64,000 bases of DNA from Tricholoma matsutake (Eukaryota; Basidiomycota; Agaricomycetes; Agaricales; Tricholomataceae): contig AP026548.1 in the NCBI GenBank assembly GCA_026075535.2, forward strand, positions 8,432,001-8,496,000, written 5' to 3'. Every line of letters starts with the position of its first letter. Position 1 is the first letter of the stretch. Positions 1-10,280 of the stretch are shown here, piece by piece. Below the pieces are notes generated by a model. It was not told the origin of the DNA, ran no database searches, and was given only the letters and a program-made list of their open reading frames with translations. Made by a program: the position numbers and the translations under genes.

Positions 1-56
1 GGGATACTTCGAGGGGTGAATTGTCCATTTGGAAGTACAATCTTTCCTTCCGCATT

Positions 57-1232
57 TCACTTACACTTCCCTTTGTTCAAGTACGACTGACAAACCATAC
101 AGTCAGGAATAAAATGTCCCCATAAACCACAAAATATGCAAAGGAGTGCATCGATGTGTGCCTGTCTGTCTGCCGAATTAGTGCGAGGATTTTTAGTACC
201 TGCAATATGCGTAGCAATGGTGCTAGCAAATTGTTCGAACATTGCATTTAGATCTTCGGTTTTAATTGTAATAGTTCTGGGTGACGAGGTGACCGTATTT
301 CCAACATTCGATGTCAAGTGCGATGAGGAAGTCGATTGGTGGATTACTGAGTTCTATGTGTTGGAACCTGCTAGTACAAATTTTGCTGCATCGTGAATGT
401 TGTTGAGTGGATATGGATCATCAGGATAATGGTCAGGGAATTTGAGTTCGAGTCGTCGAGCAATTCGAGTCCATAAGCCGGGTTGGAATCCTCAAACATA
501 AGCTCTGCTTTGCTCGGCTTCCAAGATCCTATTCTTTGCTCGCAAAAAGTGAGTAATGTTGTAGAACGCGCGATAATACATTCCTAGATTGCTCGTGTCG
601 AATATCCCAATGTGTAGCTGTTCTCCCACTAATTTGTCCATGTCCGATATGCTCCACTTGCGATTGTCTTCCGAGCTGGGATAGAGTTTATGTACTGCTG
701 TTCGAAATTTGTTGAATGATGTGCCGGGCTGATACTCTGGAAGCGATTCCCAGAGTTTGGAAGAGTCGATGTTGAGGTAGCAACAAGCGTGTTTCTTCAT
801 TAGATTTGATTCAGTAATGCTGCAGGTCAGGAATAATAGTTCAAGCTCTTTGAAGTATCATCAGAGCTCTTGAGGCTGAGTAGGGTTGAACTTCGGAGCA
901 GTTGAGTGCCCACGAGCTGGCATTGCGGTTTGGGTAGTCATGAATGCGATGAGTCTAGGGGTAGGGGTTAAGACTTGTATAATAGATGGTAGAGGTGTCG
1001 AAGTTATTGGAAGGATGAACAAAGAGGTCGATGATGATGATGAAGAAGTAGATGAGGATGTGGAAGGCGATGATATAGGTGAAGGAAATAGTCTACGATG
1101 AGTAGATTCTGCTTCAGAAACTGGAATTAGAATGTCTCCTGATTGTTCAGGAGATTCAAAGGCATGGCGAGTATCAATACAAAGGGTTCTTGCTTGTGTT
1201 GGCCTAAGCTGAAGAAGTTGAGGTTGGTCCAA
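57..1232 (-). pseudogene. Gag of long-LTR Gypsy element A (broken)
   Basis: Three open pieces (1232-861, 800-492, 317-57) read in order on the minus strand and match the pieces in element 3. The first is Ser/Thr/Pro-rich. The second has the gag core pattern, with the motif DMDKLVGEQL and a Tyr-rich segment before LRAKNRI. The third contains a CCHC zinc knuckle, CIFCGLWGHFIPDC (C-x2-C-x4-H-x4-C). Gag forms the particle and packages RNA. Stops and shifts between pieces make it a pseudogene. No clear ATG was found for the N-terminus. Confidence 0.75.
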
Positions 1233-1251
1233 TGATGAAATGATTCAGAGA

Positions 1252-1269
1252 CCCTTGCGGTGGGCTCCA
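1252..1269 (-). other. Primer-binding site of element A (tRNA type)
   Basis: Four bases inside the 5' LTR the minus strand reads TGGAGCCCACCGCAAGGG. It begins with TGG, the complement of a tRNA CCA end. The same site stands beside the element 3 LTR (47968-47985) with CGAGGG at its end. The primer tRNA was not identified. No complement of it is present in the LTR, unlike elements 1 and 2. Confidence 0.6.
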
Positions 1270-1273
1270 AAAA

Positions 1274-2457
1274 TGATGATACTCAACCCGGGAAAACCAC
1301 CTAAACTGCTGATGAGGCAATCAATGATATTTGCGACGAGTCAGAGGAAGGTTGCGAGTCGTTCCGAATGTTCATGGCCCAACCGATGGGAAGATAACTA
1401 GTTGGTACTAGCTGTGAAGGTAGTGCTATGAGAGTCAAAGGTGTTTGGCACTGTCCGATTGAGTATCGATTGATATCAAGGGTGATCGATGAGATCGATG
1501 GCAAACGAGTTTATTGTCGATGGTCGATGTGTGAATTCTGTGGACCTTTTGATAGGTCGATAGTATACGAAGGGTATGGCAAATGGCTATGAAGTGTTGG
1601 AAGGGTTGCTAGTGCTAATGACAAGAGGATTGAGGGAGGATCAAGGACGCAACAATCGCAGAGGTTTCTCATCGATCGAGAAAACCTGTAGAGACTTAGA
1701 TTGTTTTAGAACGTTGATTGGATGCTTAGAACTGTATATGAGACGATAGGTGAAGATGATTTCTTCTATTTCCAAGTAGATACTACAGAGTTTTATATGT
1801 TTCAAAGAAACTTCCTAAAATGGAATGAGAAACATGTGTAGAACATGAGGCAAAAGTTATGAGTTAAGGCACAAGGCCAAAAAGGAGACTGGAATCCGAA
1901 CTCGAAAGATATATATCATATGATGAAAGAGTAATAAAGGGAAAGAACTAAAAAGAGACTGTCCTTTGTGTATAAACTGCGCTAAGTCTCACAATAATCT
2001 GTCCAGCGGGTTCTGTACATGATAGGGACTTGGAACAAGGCTGAACTACTATCAGCAGGTTTGGGCACAAGTTGGAATCCTTCCTGGTGCATGGTATTCC
2101 ACCATATAGATAACAAATGTGGCACCCGATGTCGCTCATAGTCTCTCAATATCAATTGATGACACTCGACAATGGTCGACAATGTTCGATCGCGGTCACA
2201 GTTTGTTTGAAGATGATCGGGGATGTTCGATGGTCATTTAGAAGGGGTTATAGGGGCTTTTGGGGTAGTCCTAAGGTTGTGTGATGTGGGCTCTTGATAC
2301 GATCGATGTCACTGGTGATGTTTTGATGCGGTCGATCTGATATCATGATCGATAGACTGGGTCGTGCTGCATCTGGGATGTTGTAGGAGTTAGCTGATGT
2401 GATTAGAATGATGTTAAAGTGGTGAATCGGTCCTTGAGCCGAGGAGACGACCTATCA
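1274..2457 (-). repeat. 5' LTR of element A (1184 bp)
   Basis: In coding (minus) orientation the LTR starts TGATAGGTCG and ends GTTGAGTATCATCA. The same ends are found at 16777-18944, 19550-20712, 39766-40948 and 47990-49162. Short ORFs inside it are not coding. Copies differ mainly by C/T and G/A changes at former CpG sites. Confidence 0.9.
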
Positions 2458-3118
2458 ATGGCAATGGGTTAACATACATTCGCTTCATTTTCTCTGGATA
2501 ACCTTCCCCCTCCATTTTCTCCTGCTCAGCCTCAAGCACTGCCTTTTCCTCTGCAGTCATGCTTTCAAAAACCCTCTTGATGGCTGGCAGTCAGATCTGG
2601 AACCATCCAGGCGTACTTGTGGACGCATCCTGAACACCTAACATATCTCTGATCTCTTTCCAAACTCGGTCCTGGTGTAAGCTCCAGATCACTTCTGATC
2701 CCTTCACTTTGAAGTTGTTTGACTTCCTTGAGGAGCCTTTTGTCATTCGCCAGTTGTTCAAAAGCCAGTTTGTTAGTTCCTGGCAATGTGATCAATAATA
2801 CAACATTGAATGGGATGATACCCCACCTTGGCATGCATGCAACTCTCTTCTGGATCTATTGGGGTCATCTCAATTGATGCCCAGTAATTAAATATGGTGG
2901 GGAGAATGTCAGTCTTGAGTATTTGCAATCGGGCAGCTTTTGATTCCTGAGATCAGAATCCATCTTTATAAGGCTCGATGATCTTCCGCTCTTTGACCGT
3001 ATATCAGCTCCCCTTCCGGTACCGTCTGTGTCCTGGGGTTCTCTGATGGCTCAGGTGGCATTGGAGGGGATTGATGTGGAGGAAGGAATTGTCCTTGCCA
3101 TTGGGTTTCACTTGTCAT
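2458..3118 (-). pseudogene. Uncharacterised minus-strand gene interrupted by element A
   Basis: A possible ATG is at 3116-3118, followed by a Pro/Gln-rich N-terminus. After a frame change near 3000 the reading continues through a segment ending IFNYWASIEMTPIDPEE, then 2834-2565, then a Glu/Lys-rich helix-like tail containing MTAEEKAVLEAEQEKMEGEG, where the element A LTR cuts it at 2458. One in-frame TGA lies where Arg would fit. I do not recognise a named domain. The style resembles uncharacterised multi-copy agaricomycete proteins found near DNA transposons. It is divergent from the KDZ gene that starts at 3203. Confidence 0.45.
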
Positions 3119-3202
3119 TTGGCATGAGGATCACATGAGGATAACACAAGGTCAATAGTACAATAAATAGCCCATCAATGCAATTGATTCCCCCCAATCA
3201 TC

Positions 3203-3455
3203 ATGAGCCTGACAAGAGCTCCTTACAAGCAAAAGAGATGATCAAAGAACAATGCCACCCTGTGTGAGGACGATGATGGTGTGGTGGATACTGTCACACA
3301 TAAGGAAGTTGAGGTCAACACGAGACATGGACCAAAAATGAAGTGTATCAAGGTTCCCTTGCCTCTGGTTACAGAAGAACGTGGTGAATTGAGTTCAGCT
3401 GGTATCCATGACAATCCAGGTCTTGCTCCAGAATGAGATATGCAAGAACCTCAGG
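3203..3455 (+). pseudogene. KDZ transposase gene, exon 1 (5' part), split by Gypsy element 1
   Basis: ATG at 3203 opens an 84-codon stretch in one frame with two TGA codons (after QKR, and before DMQEPQ at 3434). It is cut at 3455 by element 1. If element 1 and one TCAGG duplication are removed, the codon split at 3455/11088 reads Val and continues in frame to ATG 11120-11122. A 50-bp intron (11123-11172, GT...AACAG) then leads in phase into the cysteine-cluster exon. This agreement supports the gene model. The segment is hydrophilic with no recognised domain. Confidence 0.7.
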
Positions 3456-4182
3456 TGTTAAGACTATAGGTCTTTAACTCAGCCTCGGCTTTGTGTGTTA
3501 CAGTTGGAGGCTTTCCAACTGTCTCGTATTGCACTAGGAGACTTTCCTAGTGTATCGGGCTTCCTGCCTTCACTTGGGTACTTCCTCAAGTTGTCACGGC
3601 TTTCTGTACTCAGAGGCTTTCTGAGTTAGACCATCAGTTCGTGTATCACAGTTGGAGGCTTTCCAACTGTCGAGTTCAGGTTATCACAGCTAGGGGCTTC
3701 CTAAGCTGTCGAGTTCAAGTGTATCACAACTAAGGGACTTCCTTAGTTGTCGAGTGTTCTGGTTGAGTCTAAGACTGTTGGTTGAATTAGGTCAAGCTGG
3801 AGAATACACAGAGTGTAGCTACAGCTTATATACTGTTCCAGGACTATCTATTGTCCAATCGAAAAGTGAGATGCTTATCAGGTAAATATAGACAAGAACA
3901 ATAGAGACAATAGGCCTCATGCCTCACATGAGGCGTCCGATGTCACAGATCCGATGTCAAGGATCCGGTGTCAAGGACATGTTGCAGTGCAGCATGTCGA
4001 TCATGAGGGTCCGATGTCATGGACCTTGTGTAGAGGGGGTGTCGTACCATGGTGCGTGTAAGAGTGGGTTCAGGTGCATGGAGTCACCATGCGTCAAGGT
4101 GTCTTCCGTCGGAAGAGAGTCCAGTCGAATAAGTAAAAATGAACTGCCCATACTTGTGGGTTCCTGTAGACAAATCATAACA
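3456..4182 (-). repeat. 3' LTR of element 1 (727 bp)
   Basis: Terminal inverted bases TGTTA/TAACA. It matches 10281-11082 almost throughout but has one copy of the U3 block that is doubled in the 5' LTR. Its TATA box and the 11-nt self-primer (3789-3799) are conserved. Confidence 0.93.
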
Positions 4183-4195
4183 TTGCCTCCTGTCT
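4183..4195 (-). other. Polypurine tract of element 1
   Basis: The minus strand reads AGACAGGAGGCAA immediately before the 3' LTR. This is the expected plus-strand primer site. Confidence 0.6.
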
Positions 4196-4242
4196 ATCTT
4201 TGAAGTCACTGACTTTGACTTCGAACTATTCTCCCCGCCCTC

Positions 4243-4968
4243 CTACACTTCCCCATAGGGTTCCCCGGTCATATTCGCTATTGCTTTGTTGTTGAAGTCA
4301 TTGTATCCTGCCTCAAGGAAGTCCAGTCATCTTTGTGCCTCCTCCTGTTCTTTCTGCTGCTGTGTCAGGCAGTTGGGGCTGTAGTGCCTGGGGCCTCGTC
4401 ATTTGCAGTACCTGCAGATGTGTTTCTGGCAGATGAGGCCGAAATGTCCGATCTGGTGGCAAATGAAGCATCTGGTGCTTCTCATATGGGGAGGGGACCA
4501 CAGTGGTTGGGTTGATCGAGGTTCGGGTTCTGGCATTGTGAGGTCGATGATCGCTAGGGAGGTGTTCGTCTGGTTGCTCATAGAAGGGGAGGCATTTCCA
4601 GAGGTGGTGCGTGTTGTCTTTTTGTTTTTCTGCCTGCTGTAGGGCGAGAGAGAGTTTCGTTGGCATCTGGGGTGATCTGTGGAGTTATGAGGGTCTCTTT
4701 CAACTGCTCTCATTCTGTCTGACCATGCGTTGGTCATGTCTTGGATAGCCTGTTCGATACCGAGGTTGTCAGCATCGTTCATGGCTTCTTCTAGGTTTCT
4801 CTTCATTCAGTCAATAGTGCTCTGATAGTAGAAGCATATTCTTGCGAGGTGATATCTGGCTGGGTCGTGGGTGAGGTGGGTGCAGAGGGTGTTGATGTTT
4901 GATGGGTCTTGTAGGAATTGTTTGTTGAAACGTCGTTTGGGGGGTATGATGGGTGTCTGCTCTGCCAT
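4243..4968 (-). pseudogene. Downstream ORF of element 1 with two zinc-knuckle-like motifs
   Basis: A third reading frame starts at ATG 4966-4968, about 31 nt past the pol stop, and runs to TAG at 4243-4245, interrupted by three TGA codons (4807-4809, 4399-4401 and near 4336). The N-terminal half is helical and charged. Its C-terminal part holds CFICHQIGHFGLIC (CCHC) followed by a second Cys/His cluster CRYC...HYSPNC. This double knuckle is common in anonymous agaricomycete proteins. Its place, where other Gypsy elements may carry env, suggests an accessory nucleic-acid-binding protein. That role is inference; the motif and position are seen. Confidence 0.6.
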
Positions 4969-4999
4969 GTCGGGGTGTGGGTTCTTGGTTCTGGGGGTT

Positions 5000-7900
5000 C
5001 TACAGTTGTCGTTGCTGTTTATATGCTCCAAGGATTTTCTTGGCGTGTTTCAGGTTTCCCTCGGGCTCCCAGGAGTTCTCCGAGGTCGGGTATCCGACCC
5101 ACTTCACTAAGAAGTGCATGGTCCTTCCTTTCTTTTTATGTCCGATGATCGCTTCCACTTCATACTCCGATTCACCTTCTATTAGGTCCAGCAGAGGTTC
5201 TGGGAAGTTTGGACCATGTGTCTTGGTTTCTTTATACGGGGTGAGGAGTGCCGCATGGAATACCGGGTGTATTTTCCATTGGTTTGGTAGCTTCAGTTGG
5301 TAGGAGAGGGGGCTTAGAACCTTCTCGATGGAGAATGGTCCTTTTCTTTTGGGTGCGAGTTTCTTTGTCGCATGCGTTGTTTTGAGGTTCTTTGCTTCTA
5401 GCCACACCCTGTCTCCTTCTTTGAATGGCGTGAAGTGCCATGTAGTTCTTTCTGCAATCAGCTGTCTGGCCAACTCATGAGTTGCCTTTGCTTCATCTTG
5501 GGCTCATTGCAACGCGACTATTCATTTCTCTATAGCTGGTATGTTTGTTTTCAGGTATGGGAGTGGGATCGCCTTTGGTTCATAGCCCATCATCAGGTAG
5601 AACGGGGAGCTTTTCTGGGTGGAGTGCGTCCTTTGGTTGTGCATGAACTCTGCTGTTGGAAGGAAGTGCTTCCATTTCTCTTGGTTGTTCGAGCAGAAGA
5701 TCTGCAGGTAGACTTCTACTTCCTGATTCACCTGTTCTGTTTCTTTGTCGGTCTGGGGTGGTATGCCATACTCATTGCCAGCTTGATTCCGAGCAATCTT
5801 CCTAATTCTTGGAATAGCTGCGAGGCAAATCTGGGGTCCCTGTCTGATATTATCTTGTCTGGAAGGCCGAACCGTTTGTAGACGTAATCCAGATAGAGGG
5901 TCACTGCTCCCAGTGCATCGATTGTTTTCTTGCAAGGGATGAAAATTACCCCCTTTGTAAGCCCATGGTCTACCATGACCATGAGCGCATCATAACCGTC
6001 AGACTCCGGTAGGTCAGTTATGAAATCGGTCGTCACCATTGCAAATGGCCTTGTCGCTTTGGATTTGATTGGTTGTAGGGGCGGTGTCATCGGGTGGGTG
6101 TTGACTTTCATCTGCTGGCATGTAGCACATCCGGCGATGTAGTTCTTGATGTACATCATCATTCCTGGCCACCAGTAGTCCCTTCTAACCATTTTGGTTG
6201 TCTGCCATTGTCCTGGGTGTCCGCTGGTTACCCCTTCGTGGTATTTCTGTACCAGCTTCTTTCATATGTCCCCATTGTCAGGGACGTAGCATCAATTTCA
6301 GAAGAATAGGAGGCCATCCTCAATCTTCCAGTCTTCTAATGCCGACTTTATTGGTGGTGCTCCTTTGGTCTTTAGCGCTTCAATCGCGCTCTTCACCAGG
6401 TTGTCTTTCATGATGCTCCCTGCAAGGAGGTCATGTAGTTTGGTGTCAATGAATTTCACAAATACCATCTCTGGTAACATCATGATATCTTCATTGTCGT
6501 TGTCTTCTTCCAGTACGTGGTCGGCCCTTCATGATAAAGCATCACTTTGCACCATTTGAGATCCAGGCACGTGAACAAGCTGTAATTCGAATTCTGACAA
6601 GAATAAGCTCCATCTTGCCTGTCTCCTGTTTAGTTTCTGTGCCGTTTGGAAATATGTCAGGTTCTTGTGATCCGAGAGAATTACTACCAGGTGATCTGAA
6701 CCCATCAGGTAGTGCCTCCAGGTTTCTAGCGATCATACTATCGCAAGTAGTTCCCTGTCATAGATTTCATAGTTTCGTTCCATTGGTGTCAGTGCATGCG
6801 ATATATATCCGCATGGGTGCCAATCTCCATTCATGTCTCTTTGTCTCAGCACTCCTCCTGTTGCGTGTTTTGAGGCGTCTGATTCAATTGTGAATGGTCT
6901 TGTTGGATCTGGCATCAGCAGTACTGGTGCTTCTGCAAATTTCTTTTTCAGTGTCTGAAAGGCTTTTTCGCATTCAGTTGTCCAGTCAAACGTCTTGTTT
7001 TTCTTTGTTAGTTCATTAAGCGGTCTGCTTGTCTCCACGAAATGTCTGATGAATTTCCTGTAGAAATTCCCAAACCCTAGGAAGGATCTGACTGCCTTCA
7101 CATTAGTCAGGGTAGACCAATCCTGTATACCTGCCAGTTTCATGTCGTCCATGGCAATTTCATTGGGTCGGATGACTAGACCCAAGAATTCCACTTCGTG
7201 GACATCGAACTTGCACTTCTCCGGCTTCAGGTATAAGTCGTTTTCTGCCAGTCTTTGCAGTACTCTTTTTGTCCTTTCCTGGTGTTCGTTCTGATCCTTA
7301 GAGAATATCAGGATGTCATCCATGTAGATGACGAGCCATCCTTCTCCGATCATGTTGTGGAATGTCTCGTTCATCATTGCCTGGAAGGTCGCCGGTGAGT
7401 TGCATAATCCAAAGAACATCACCGTTGGTTCGAACAGCCCCCGATTTGTCTTGAAGGCTGCCTTCCATTGATCTCTGTCTTTGATTCTGACGTTGTGATA
7501 TCCCCATCGGATGTCCAATTTTGTAAACCATTTCGCCCCTCTTAGTTTGTCCAACAGGTCCCCTACCAGCGGCAGCAGGTAGGTGTTCTTGATCATTCTG
7601 TTATTCAAGTACCTGTAATCTTGGCAGGGTCGTAGCGCATCCGAGTCCTTCTTTGCAACGAAGAAGAATGGTGATGCCATGGGTGATTTTGATGGTCGGA
7701 TGTATCCTTTCTGCAGGCTTTTGTCAAGAAACTCGTTGAGTTTCTTTTGTTCTGCTGGTGACAGTGGGTATACCTTGCAATCTTTTGCCATAAAGTCCGA
7801 TTTGAGGTCTATCGCGTGATCCCAGGATCTTGGTTCTGGGAATCTTTCTGATGCTTCCTTCTCAAATATCCGTCGGTACTCTTTGTATTGCTCTGTGAGT

Positions 7901-9138
7901 AGTTTGTCCAGGGTCTTCTGTTCCGGGTCTCCTTCCTTTTGATGCGCCAGGTGCTGTGAGACCGATGTCTTTGCCCTAATCCAGACGTTCTGCCCATAGA
8001 CGTATCACGGTGTTCCTTTTGCCTTTACGAGTCGGGAGATCTTCTTCGTTGATTGGGAGTACGAGTATCTTGGCTCGTCATACTCTTCTGTCAGTGGGGT
8101 TTTCCTTGGTTCGAAAATGCCAATGACGGGTTCCCCTCAGATGTAGGCAATTAGTAGTTCGTCATTCGTGATCCCTTGCATGGGTGTCTCCTCTGGTTGT
8201 CCTGTTGTCTGTTCCATTGCCTGTTTGTGGTTTGCCGATGCTGGGTTTTCCTTCCCAGTGCTTTCTTTGTCCTGTGGCCCAATGGGCTCCGCATCCTGAA
8301 GAGTTGTAACTGCAATCTCTTTGTTGTTCACTTCTTCTATCGTCACCCTTCTGGTCTCGGTGGGCATTCTGTTTCTTTTTGGTTCGGTGTGGAGGGCTCC
8401 TCCCATCACCTTTGCTTTGGCGACGATTCTTCGGCATTGCTCAAGCCGTTCTTCTTTCGTCGGTGTCTTTGTCTTGGAAAGGAGTCTTTCTCTTTCCCTG
8501 GCAGCTAGCCTCTTGAATTGCACCCGTTGCTCTTCTCTCGCCTTTATTTTGAGATCGATCTTTTCTTTTTCTCTGGCGACTATTCTTCGGCACCATGCCT
8601 GTCATTCTTCTTTTGTCATGTTGAAGGGGTTTCTCGGTTCGCACCCTCCTGATGAGGGTTCTTCCTTTCCCATGTGAGAGTTGTGTGTGACCCTCGTTCT
8701 TCGCCCTGAACTGGAAGGTTCCGGTCCTCCAGTTGATCACAGGGTTAATCTTCCTGAGCCATGGCAGGCCCAAGATGATTGCTTCTCCTCCTAATCCCAC
8801 AATCAGGAAGGTCATCAGGAATGTTTGCCCGTTGATCATTAGCGGTCCCCTGGCGTATTGGGAGATTTCCCCTTTCTTGTTTGGGGTTCCATCCACATTC
8901 TTTACTTTGATGATTCTTTCCAGGGGGCACAGTCTGAGTCTGTTTTCCTCTGCAAATTCATGGCTCATGAATACTCCTCCCGCTCCTGAGTCGAGTAGGG
9001 CTTTGGTTTCAATGACTTTCCTCCCGTCTGCTCCTAGCACTTTGACATCTAGATGCATAGATTGATTCTTCAAAGTGGCTAGTAGTACAGAGCTAACAGA
9101 AAGTTCGGTGGTACCTGGCATCAAGGCAGGCCACCTCT
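5000..9138 (-). pseudogene. Pol polyprotein of element 1: protease, RT, RNase H, integrase, chromodomain
   Basis: Read on the minus strand in the -1 frame relative to gag. The protease motif LLDSGAG is near 9010. Reverse transcriptase is open from 7791 to 6733 with the active site YMDD. RNase H follows ([14 protein letters not shown]). The integrase zinc region is near 6260-6080, with core motifs TTDFITDLP and IISDRDPRF. The chromodomain is at about 5210-5060 (HFLVKWVGYPTSENSWEPE). Breaks are a one-base shift near 5756 in the integrase after AYHP and TGA codons at 8137-8139, 6733-6735 and several other sites, each where related elements have Arg. The chromodomain tethers integration to methylated-histone chromatin in known chromoviruses. 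Confidence 0.9.
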
Positions 9139-9145
9139 TTAAAAA
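9139..9145 (-). other. Candidate -1 frameshift site between gag and pol (element 1)
   Basis: Gag ends GGT TTT TAA on the minus strand, with the TAA at 9139-9141. The protease frame is open across the same bases one step back (TTT TTA AAG). A Phe tRNA on TTT could slip back one base onto TTT. Element 2 also has pol in the -1 frame relative to gag. This is a structural inference. Confidence 0.4.
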
Positions 9146-10263
9146 CCCTCATCCTCTATTGCGGTGAGAGCCCTTGTCCTGTCTTCTTCATTGAGGTCCT
9201 TTATGATTGCTCAGATCTTTGAGTAGGCTTCTTCACCTTTCTTCTTTGGGAATGACCGGTTCTTGGTTCTCGTTTCCCCTTTCTTGTGTTTGGTTGCTCT
9301 GTGCCCGGGTTGGTGGCACACAAAGCATAGCCCCTTCTTCATGTGTTCAACCCTCTCCTGGTCAGAGAGTCGGTTGATTTCTAGTGGGGTTTCTTTTGGT
9401 TTAGAGTTTGTGGGCTTCTTTGCCCAGCTCTCCTGTAATTTCCCAGTTATCGCTTTTGCTCTCCTCCATTGTCCATCGTATTTGGAGGCAGTGTTGATCA
9501 TCCCCTCAAGGGTTGTGGGGATGGGTTCCATGTTCAATACTCTTTCAAGGAGCTTGGGATTTAACCCATCCATGAAGAGTTTGATCAGGGCGGTATCGTC
9601 ATTGATCCCCACCTTCTCTCGCAGGATTCGGAATTGCACAATGTAATCCTCCAGGTCCTGTCCCTGCTTTAGTGTTTTCATTTTGGTTCTGGCTCTGCCA
9701 GCTTCATTGATCGGGGTGAATGCTACTTTGAGCGCCGCTTCAAAGGTTGACCATGTCCCTAGGTCTTCCTTTTCTGCCCATGTCTGTGCCCAGGGTGTGG
9801 CAGTTCCTCCGTTCATAAATGACAATGCGAAGATGATTTTCTTTTCATCTGTGTCATAGATTCCGTGGTTTACTCTCAGATAGAGCTTCACTTCTTGTAA
9901 GAACTTTGCAGTTCTAGTTCGGTCCCCTGTGAAGTCAGAGGGGGTTCGGATTCTAATCTCCTTGTTCGATGCGGTGGGTTCGGTAGACATGTTATCGGGG
10001 ATGTCATCGTTGGATAAGGAGAATGGGTCTCATTCTGGGGTTTCTTCTTTGCTTGTCGATCTGAAGTCTTCTTCAGTGAGGTATCTTGGTTCCTCGTCTT
10101 CTGTTCGCTTTGAGAACCACCTTTGTGCCGGTTCTGAGTATCGTACTAGTCGACCTTGGTATCTATACCATGAGGTTCTTCCTGATGTCGATGCTCCTGT
10201 TGGAGGTCTGTCTGGGCTTTGTCTGAAAGACGTTGTGTCTGCACCTAGGTAGGTGGACTTCAT
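9139..10263 (-). pseudogene. Gag of element 1
   Basis: The ATG at 10261-10263 lies 17 nt inside the 5' LTR, just past the primer-binding site. The frame runs 374 codons to TAA at 9139, with TGA at 10030-10032 and 9211-9213 only. The gag core is at about residues 95-250 (motifs FLQEVKLYL and FMDGLNPKLLERV). A zinc knuckle at CFVCHQPGHRATKHKK has C-x2-C-x4-H but no final Cys, so the CCHC is incomplete. Gag builds the particle. Confidence 0.85.
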
Positions 10264-10267
10264 AGAT

Positions 10268-10278
10268 CAGCTTGACCT
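10268..10278 (-). other. Self-priming primer-binding site of element 1
   Basis: Two bases inside the 5' LTR the minus strand reads AGGTCAAGCTG. Its exact complement, CAGCTTGACCT, is in the LTR transcript at 10614-10624 (and at 3789-3799). This 11-nt match is the arrangement known for Tf1 of fission yeast, where the mRNA 5' end folds back as primer. There is no tRNA-type TGG start here. Confidence 0.8.
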
Positions 10279-10280
10279 TT

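Larger units (their letters stand above)
1..2457 (-). mobile_element. Long-LTR Ty3/Gypsy retrotransposon, 5' part (element A), cut by window start
   Basis: This is the 5' LTR plus gag region of a Gypsy element transcribed on the minus strand. It is collinear and closely similar to 46720-49162, the 5' part of the complete element 3. The LTR is at 1274-2457 and gag lies to its left, so the rest of the element is beyond the window. It sits inside a minus-strand coding sequence that resumes at 2458. Flanking bases to the right are ATGG, the expected 4-bp duplication, but the other side is not visible. Confidence 0.85.

Noticed and set aside
1948..2182. Short minus ORFs repeated at 20205 and 40475-40702
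   Set aside because: They lie inside LTR copies and vary freely between copies; not genes.
3919..4203. Plus ORF repeated at 10819-11097
   Set aside because: It is LTR sequence (U3 blocks) of element 1, antisense to transcription.
4243..4968. Envelope-like gene after pol
   Set aside because: No signal peptide or membrane segment; zinc-knuckle motifs point to nucleic-acid binding.
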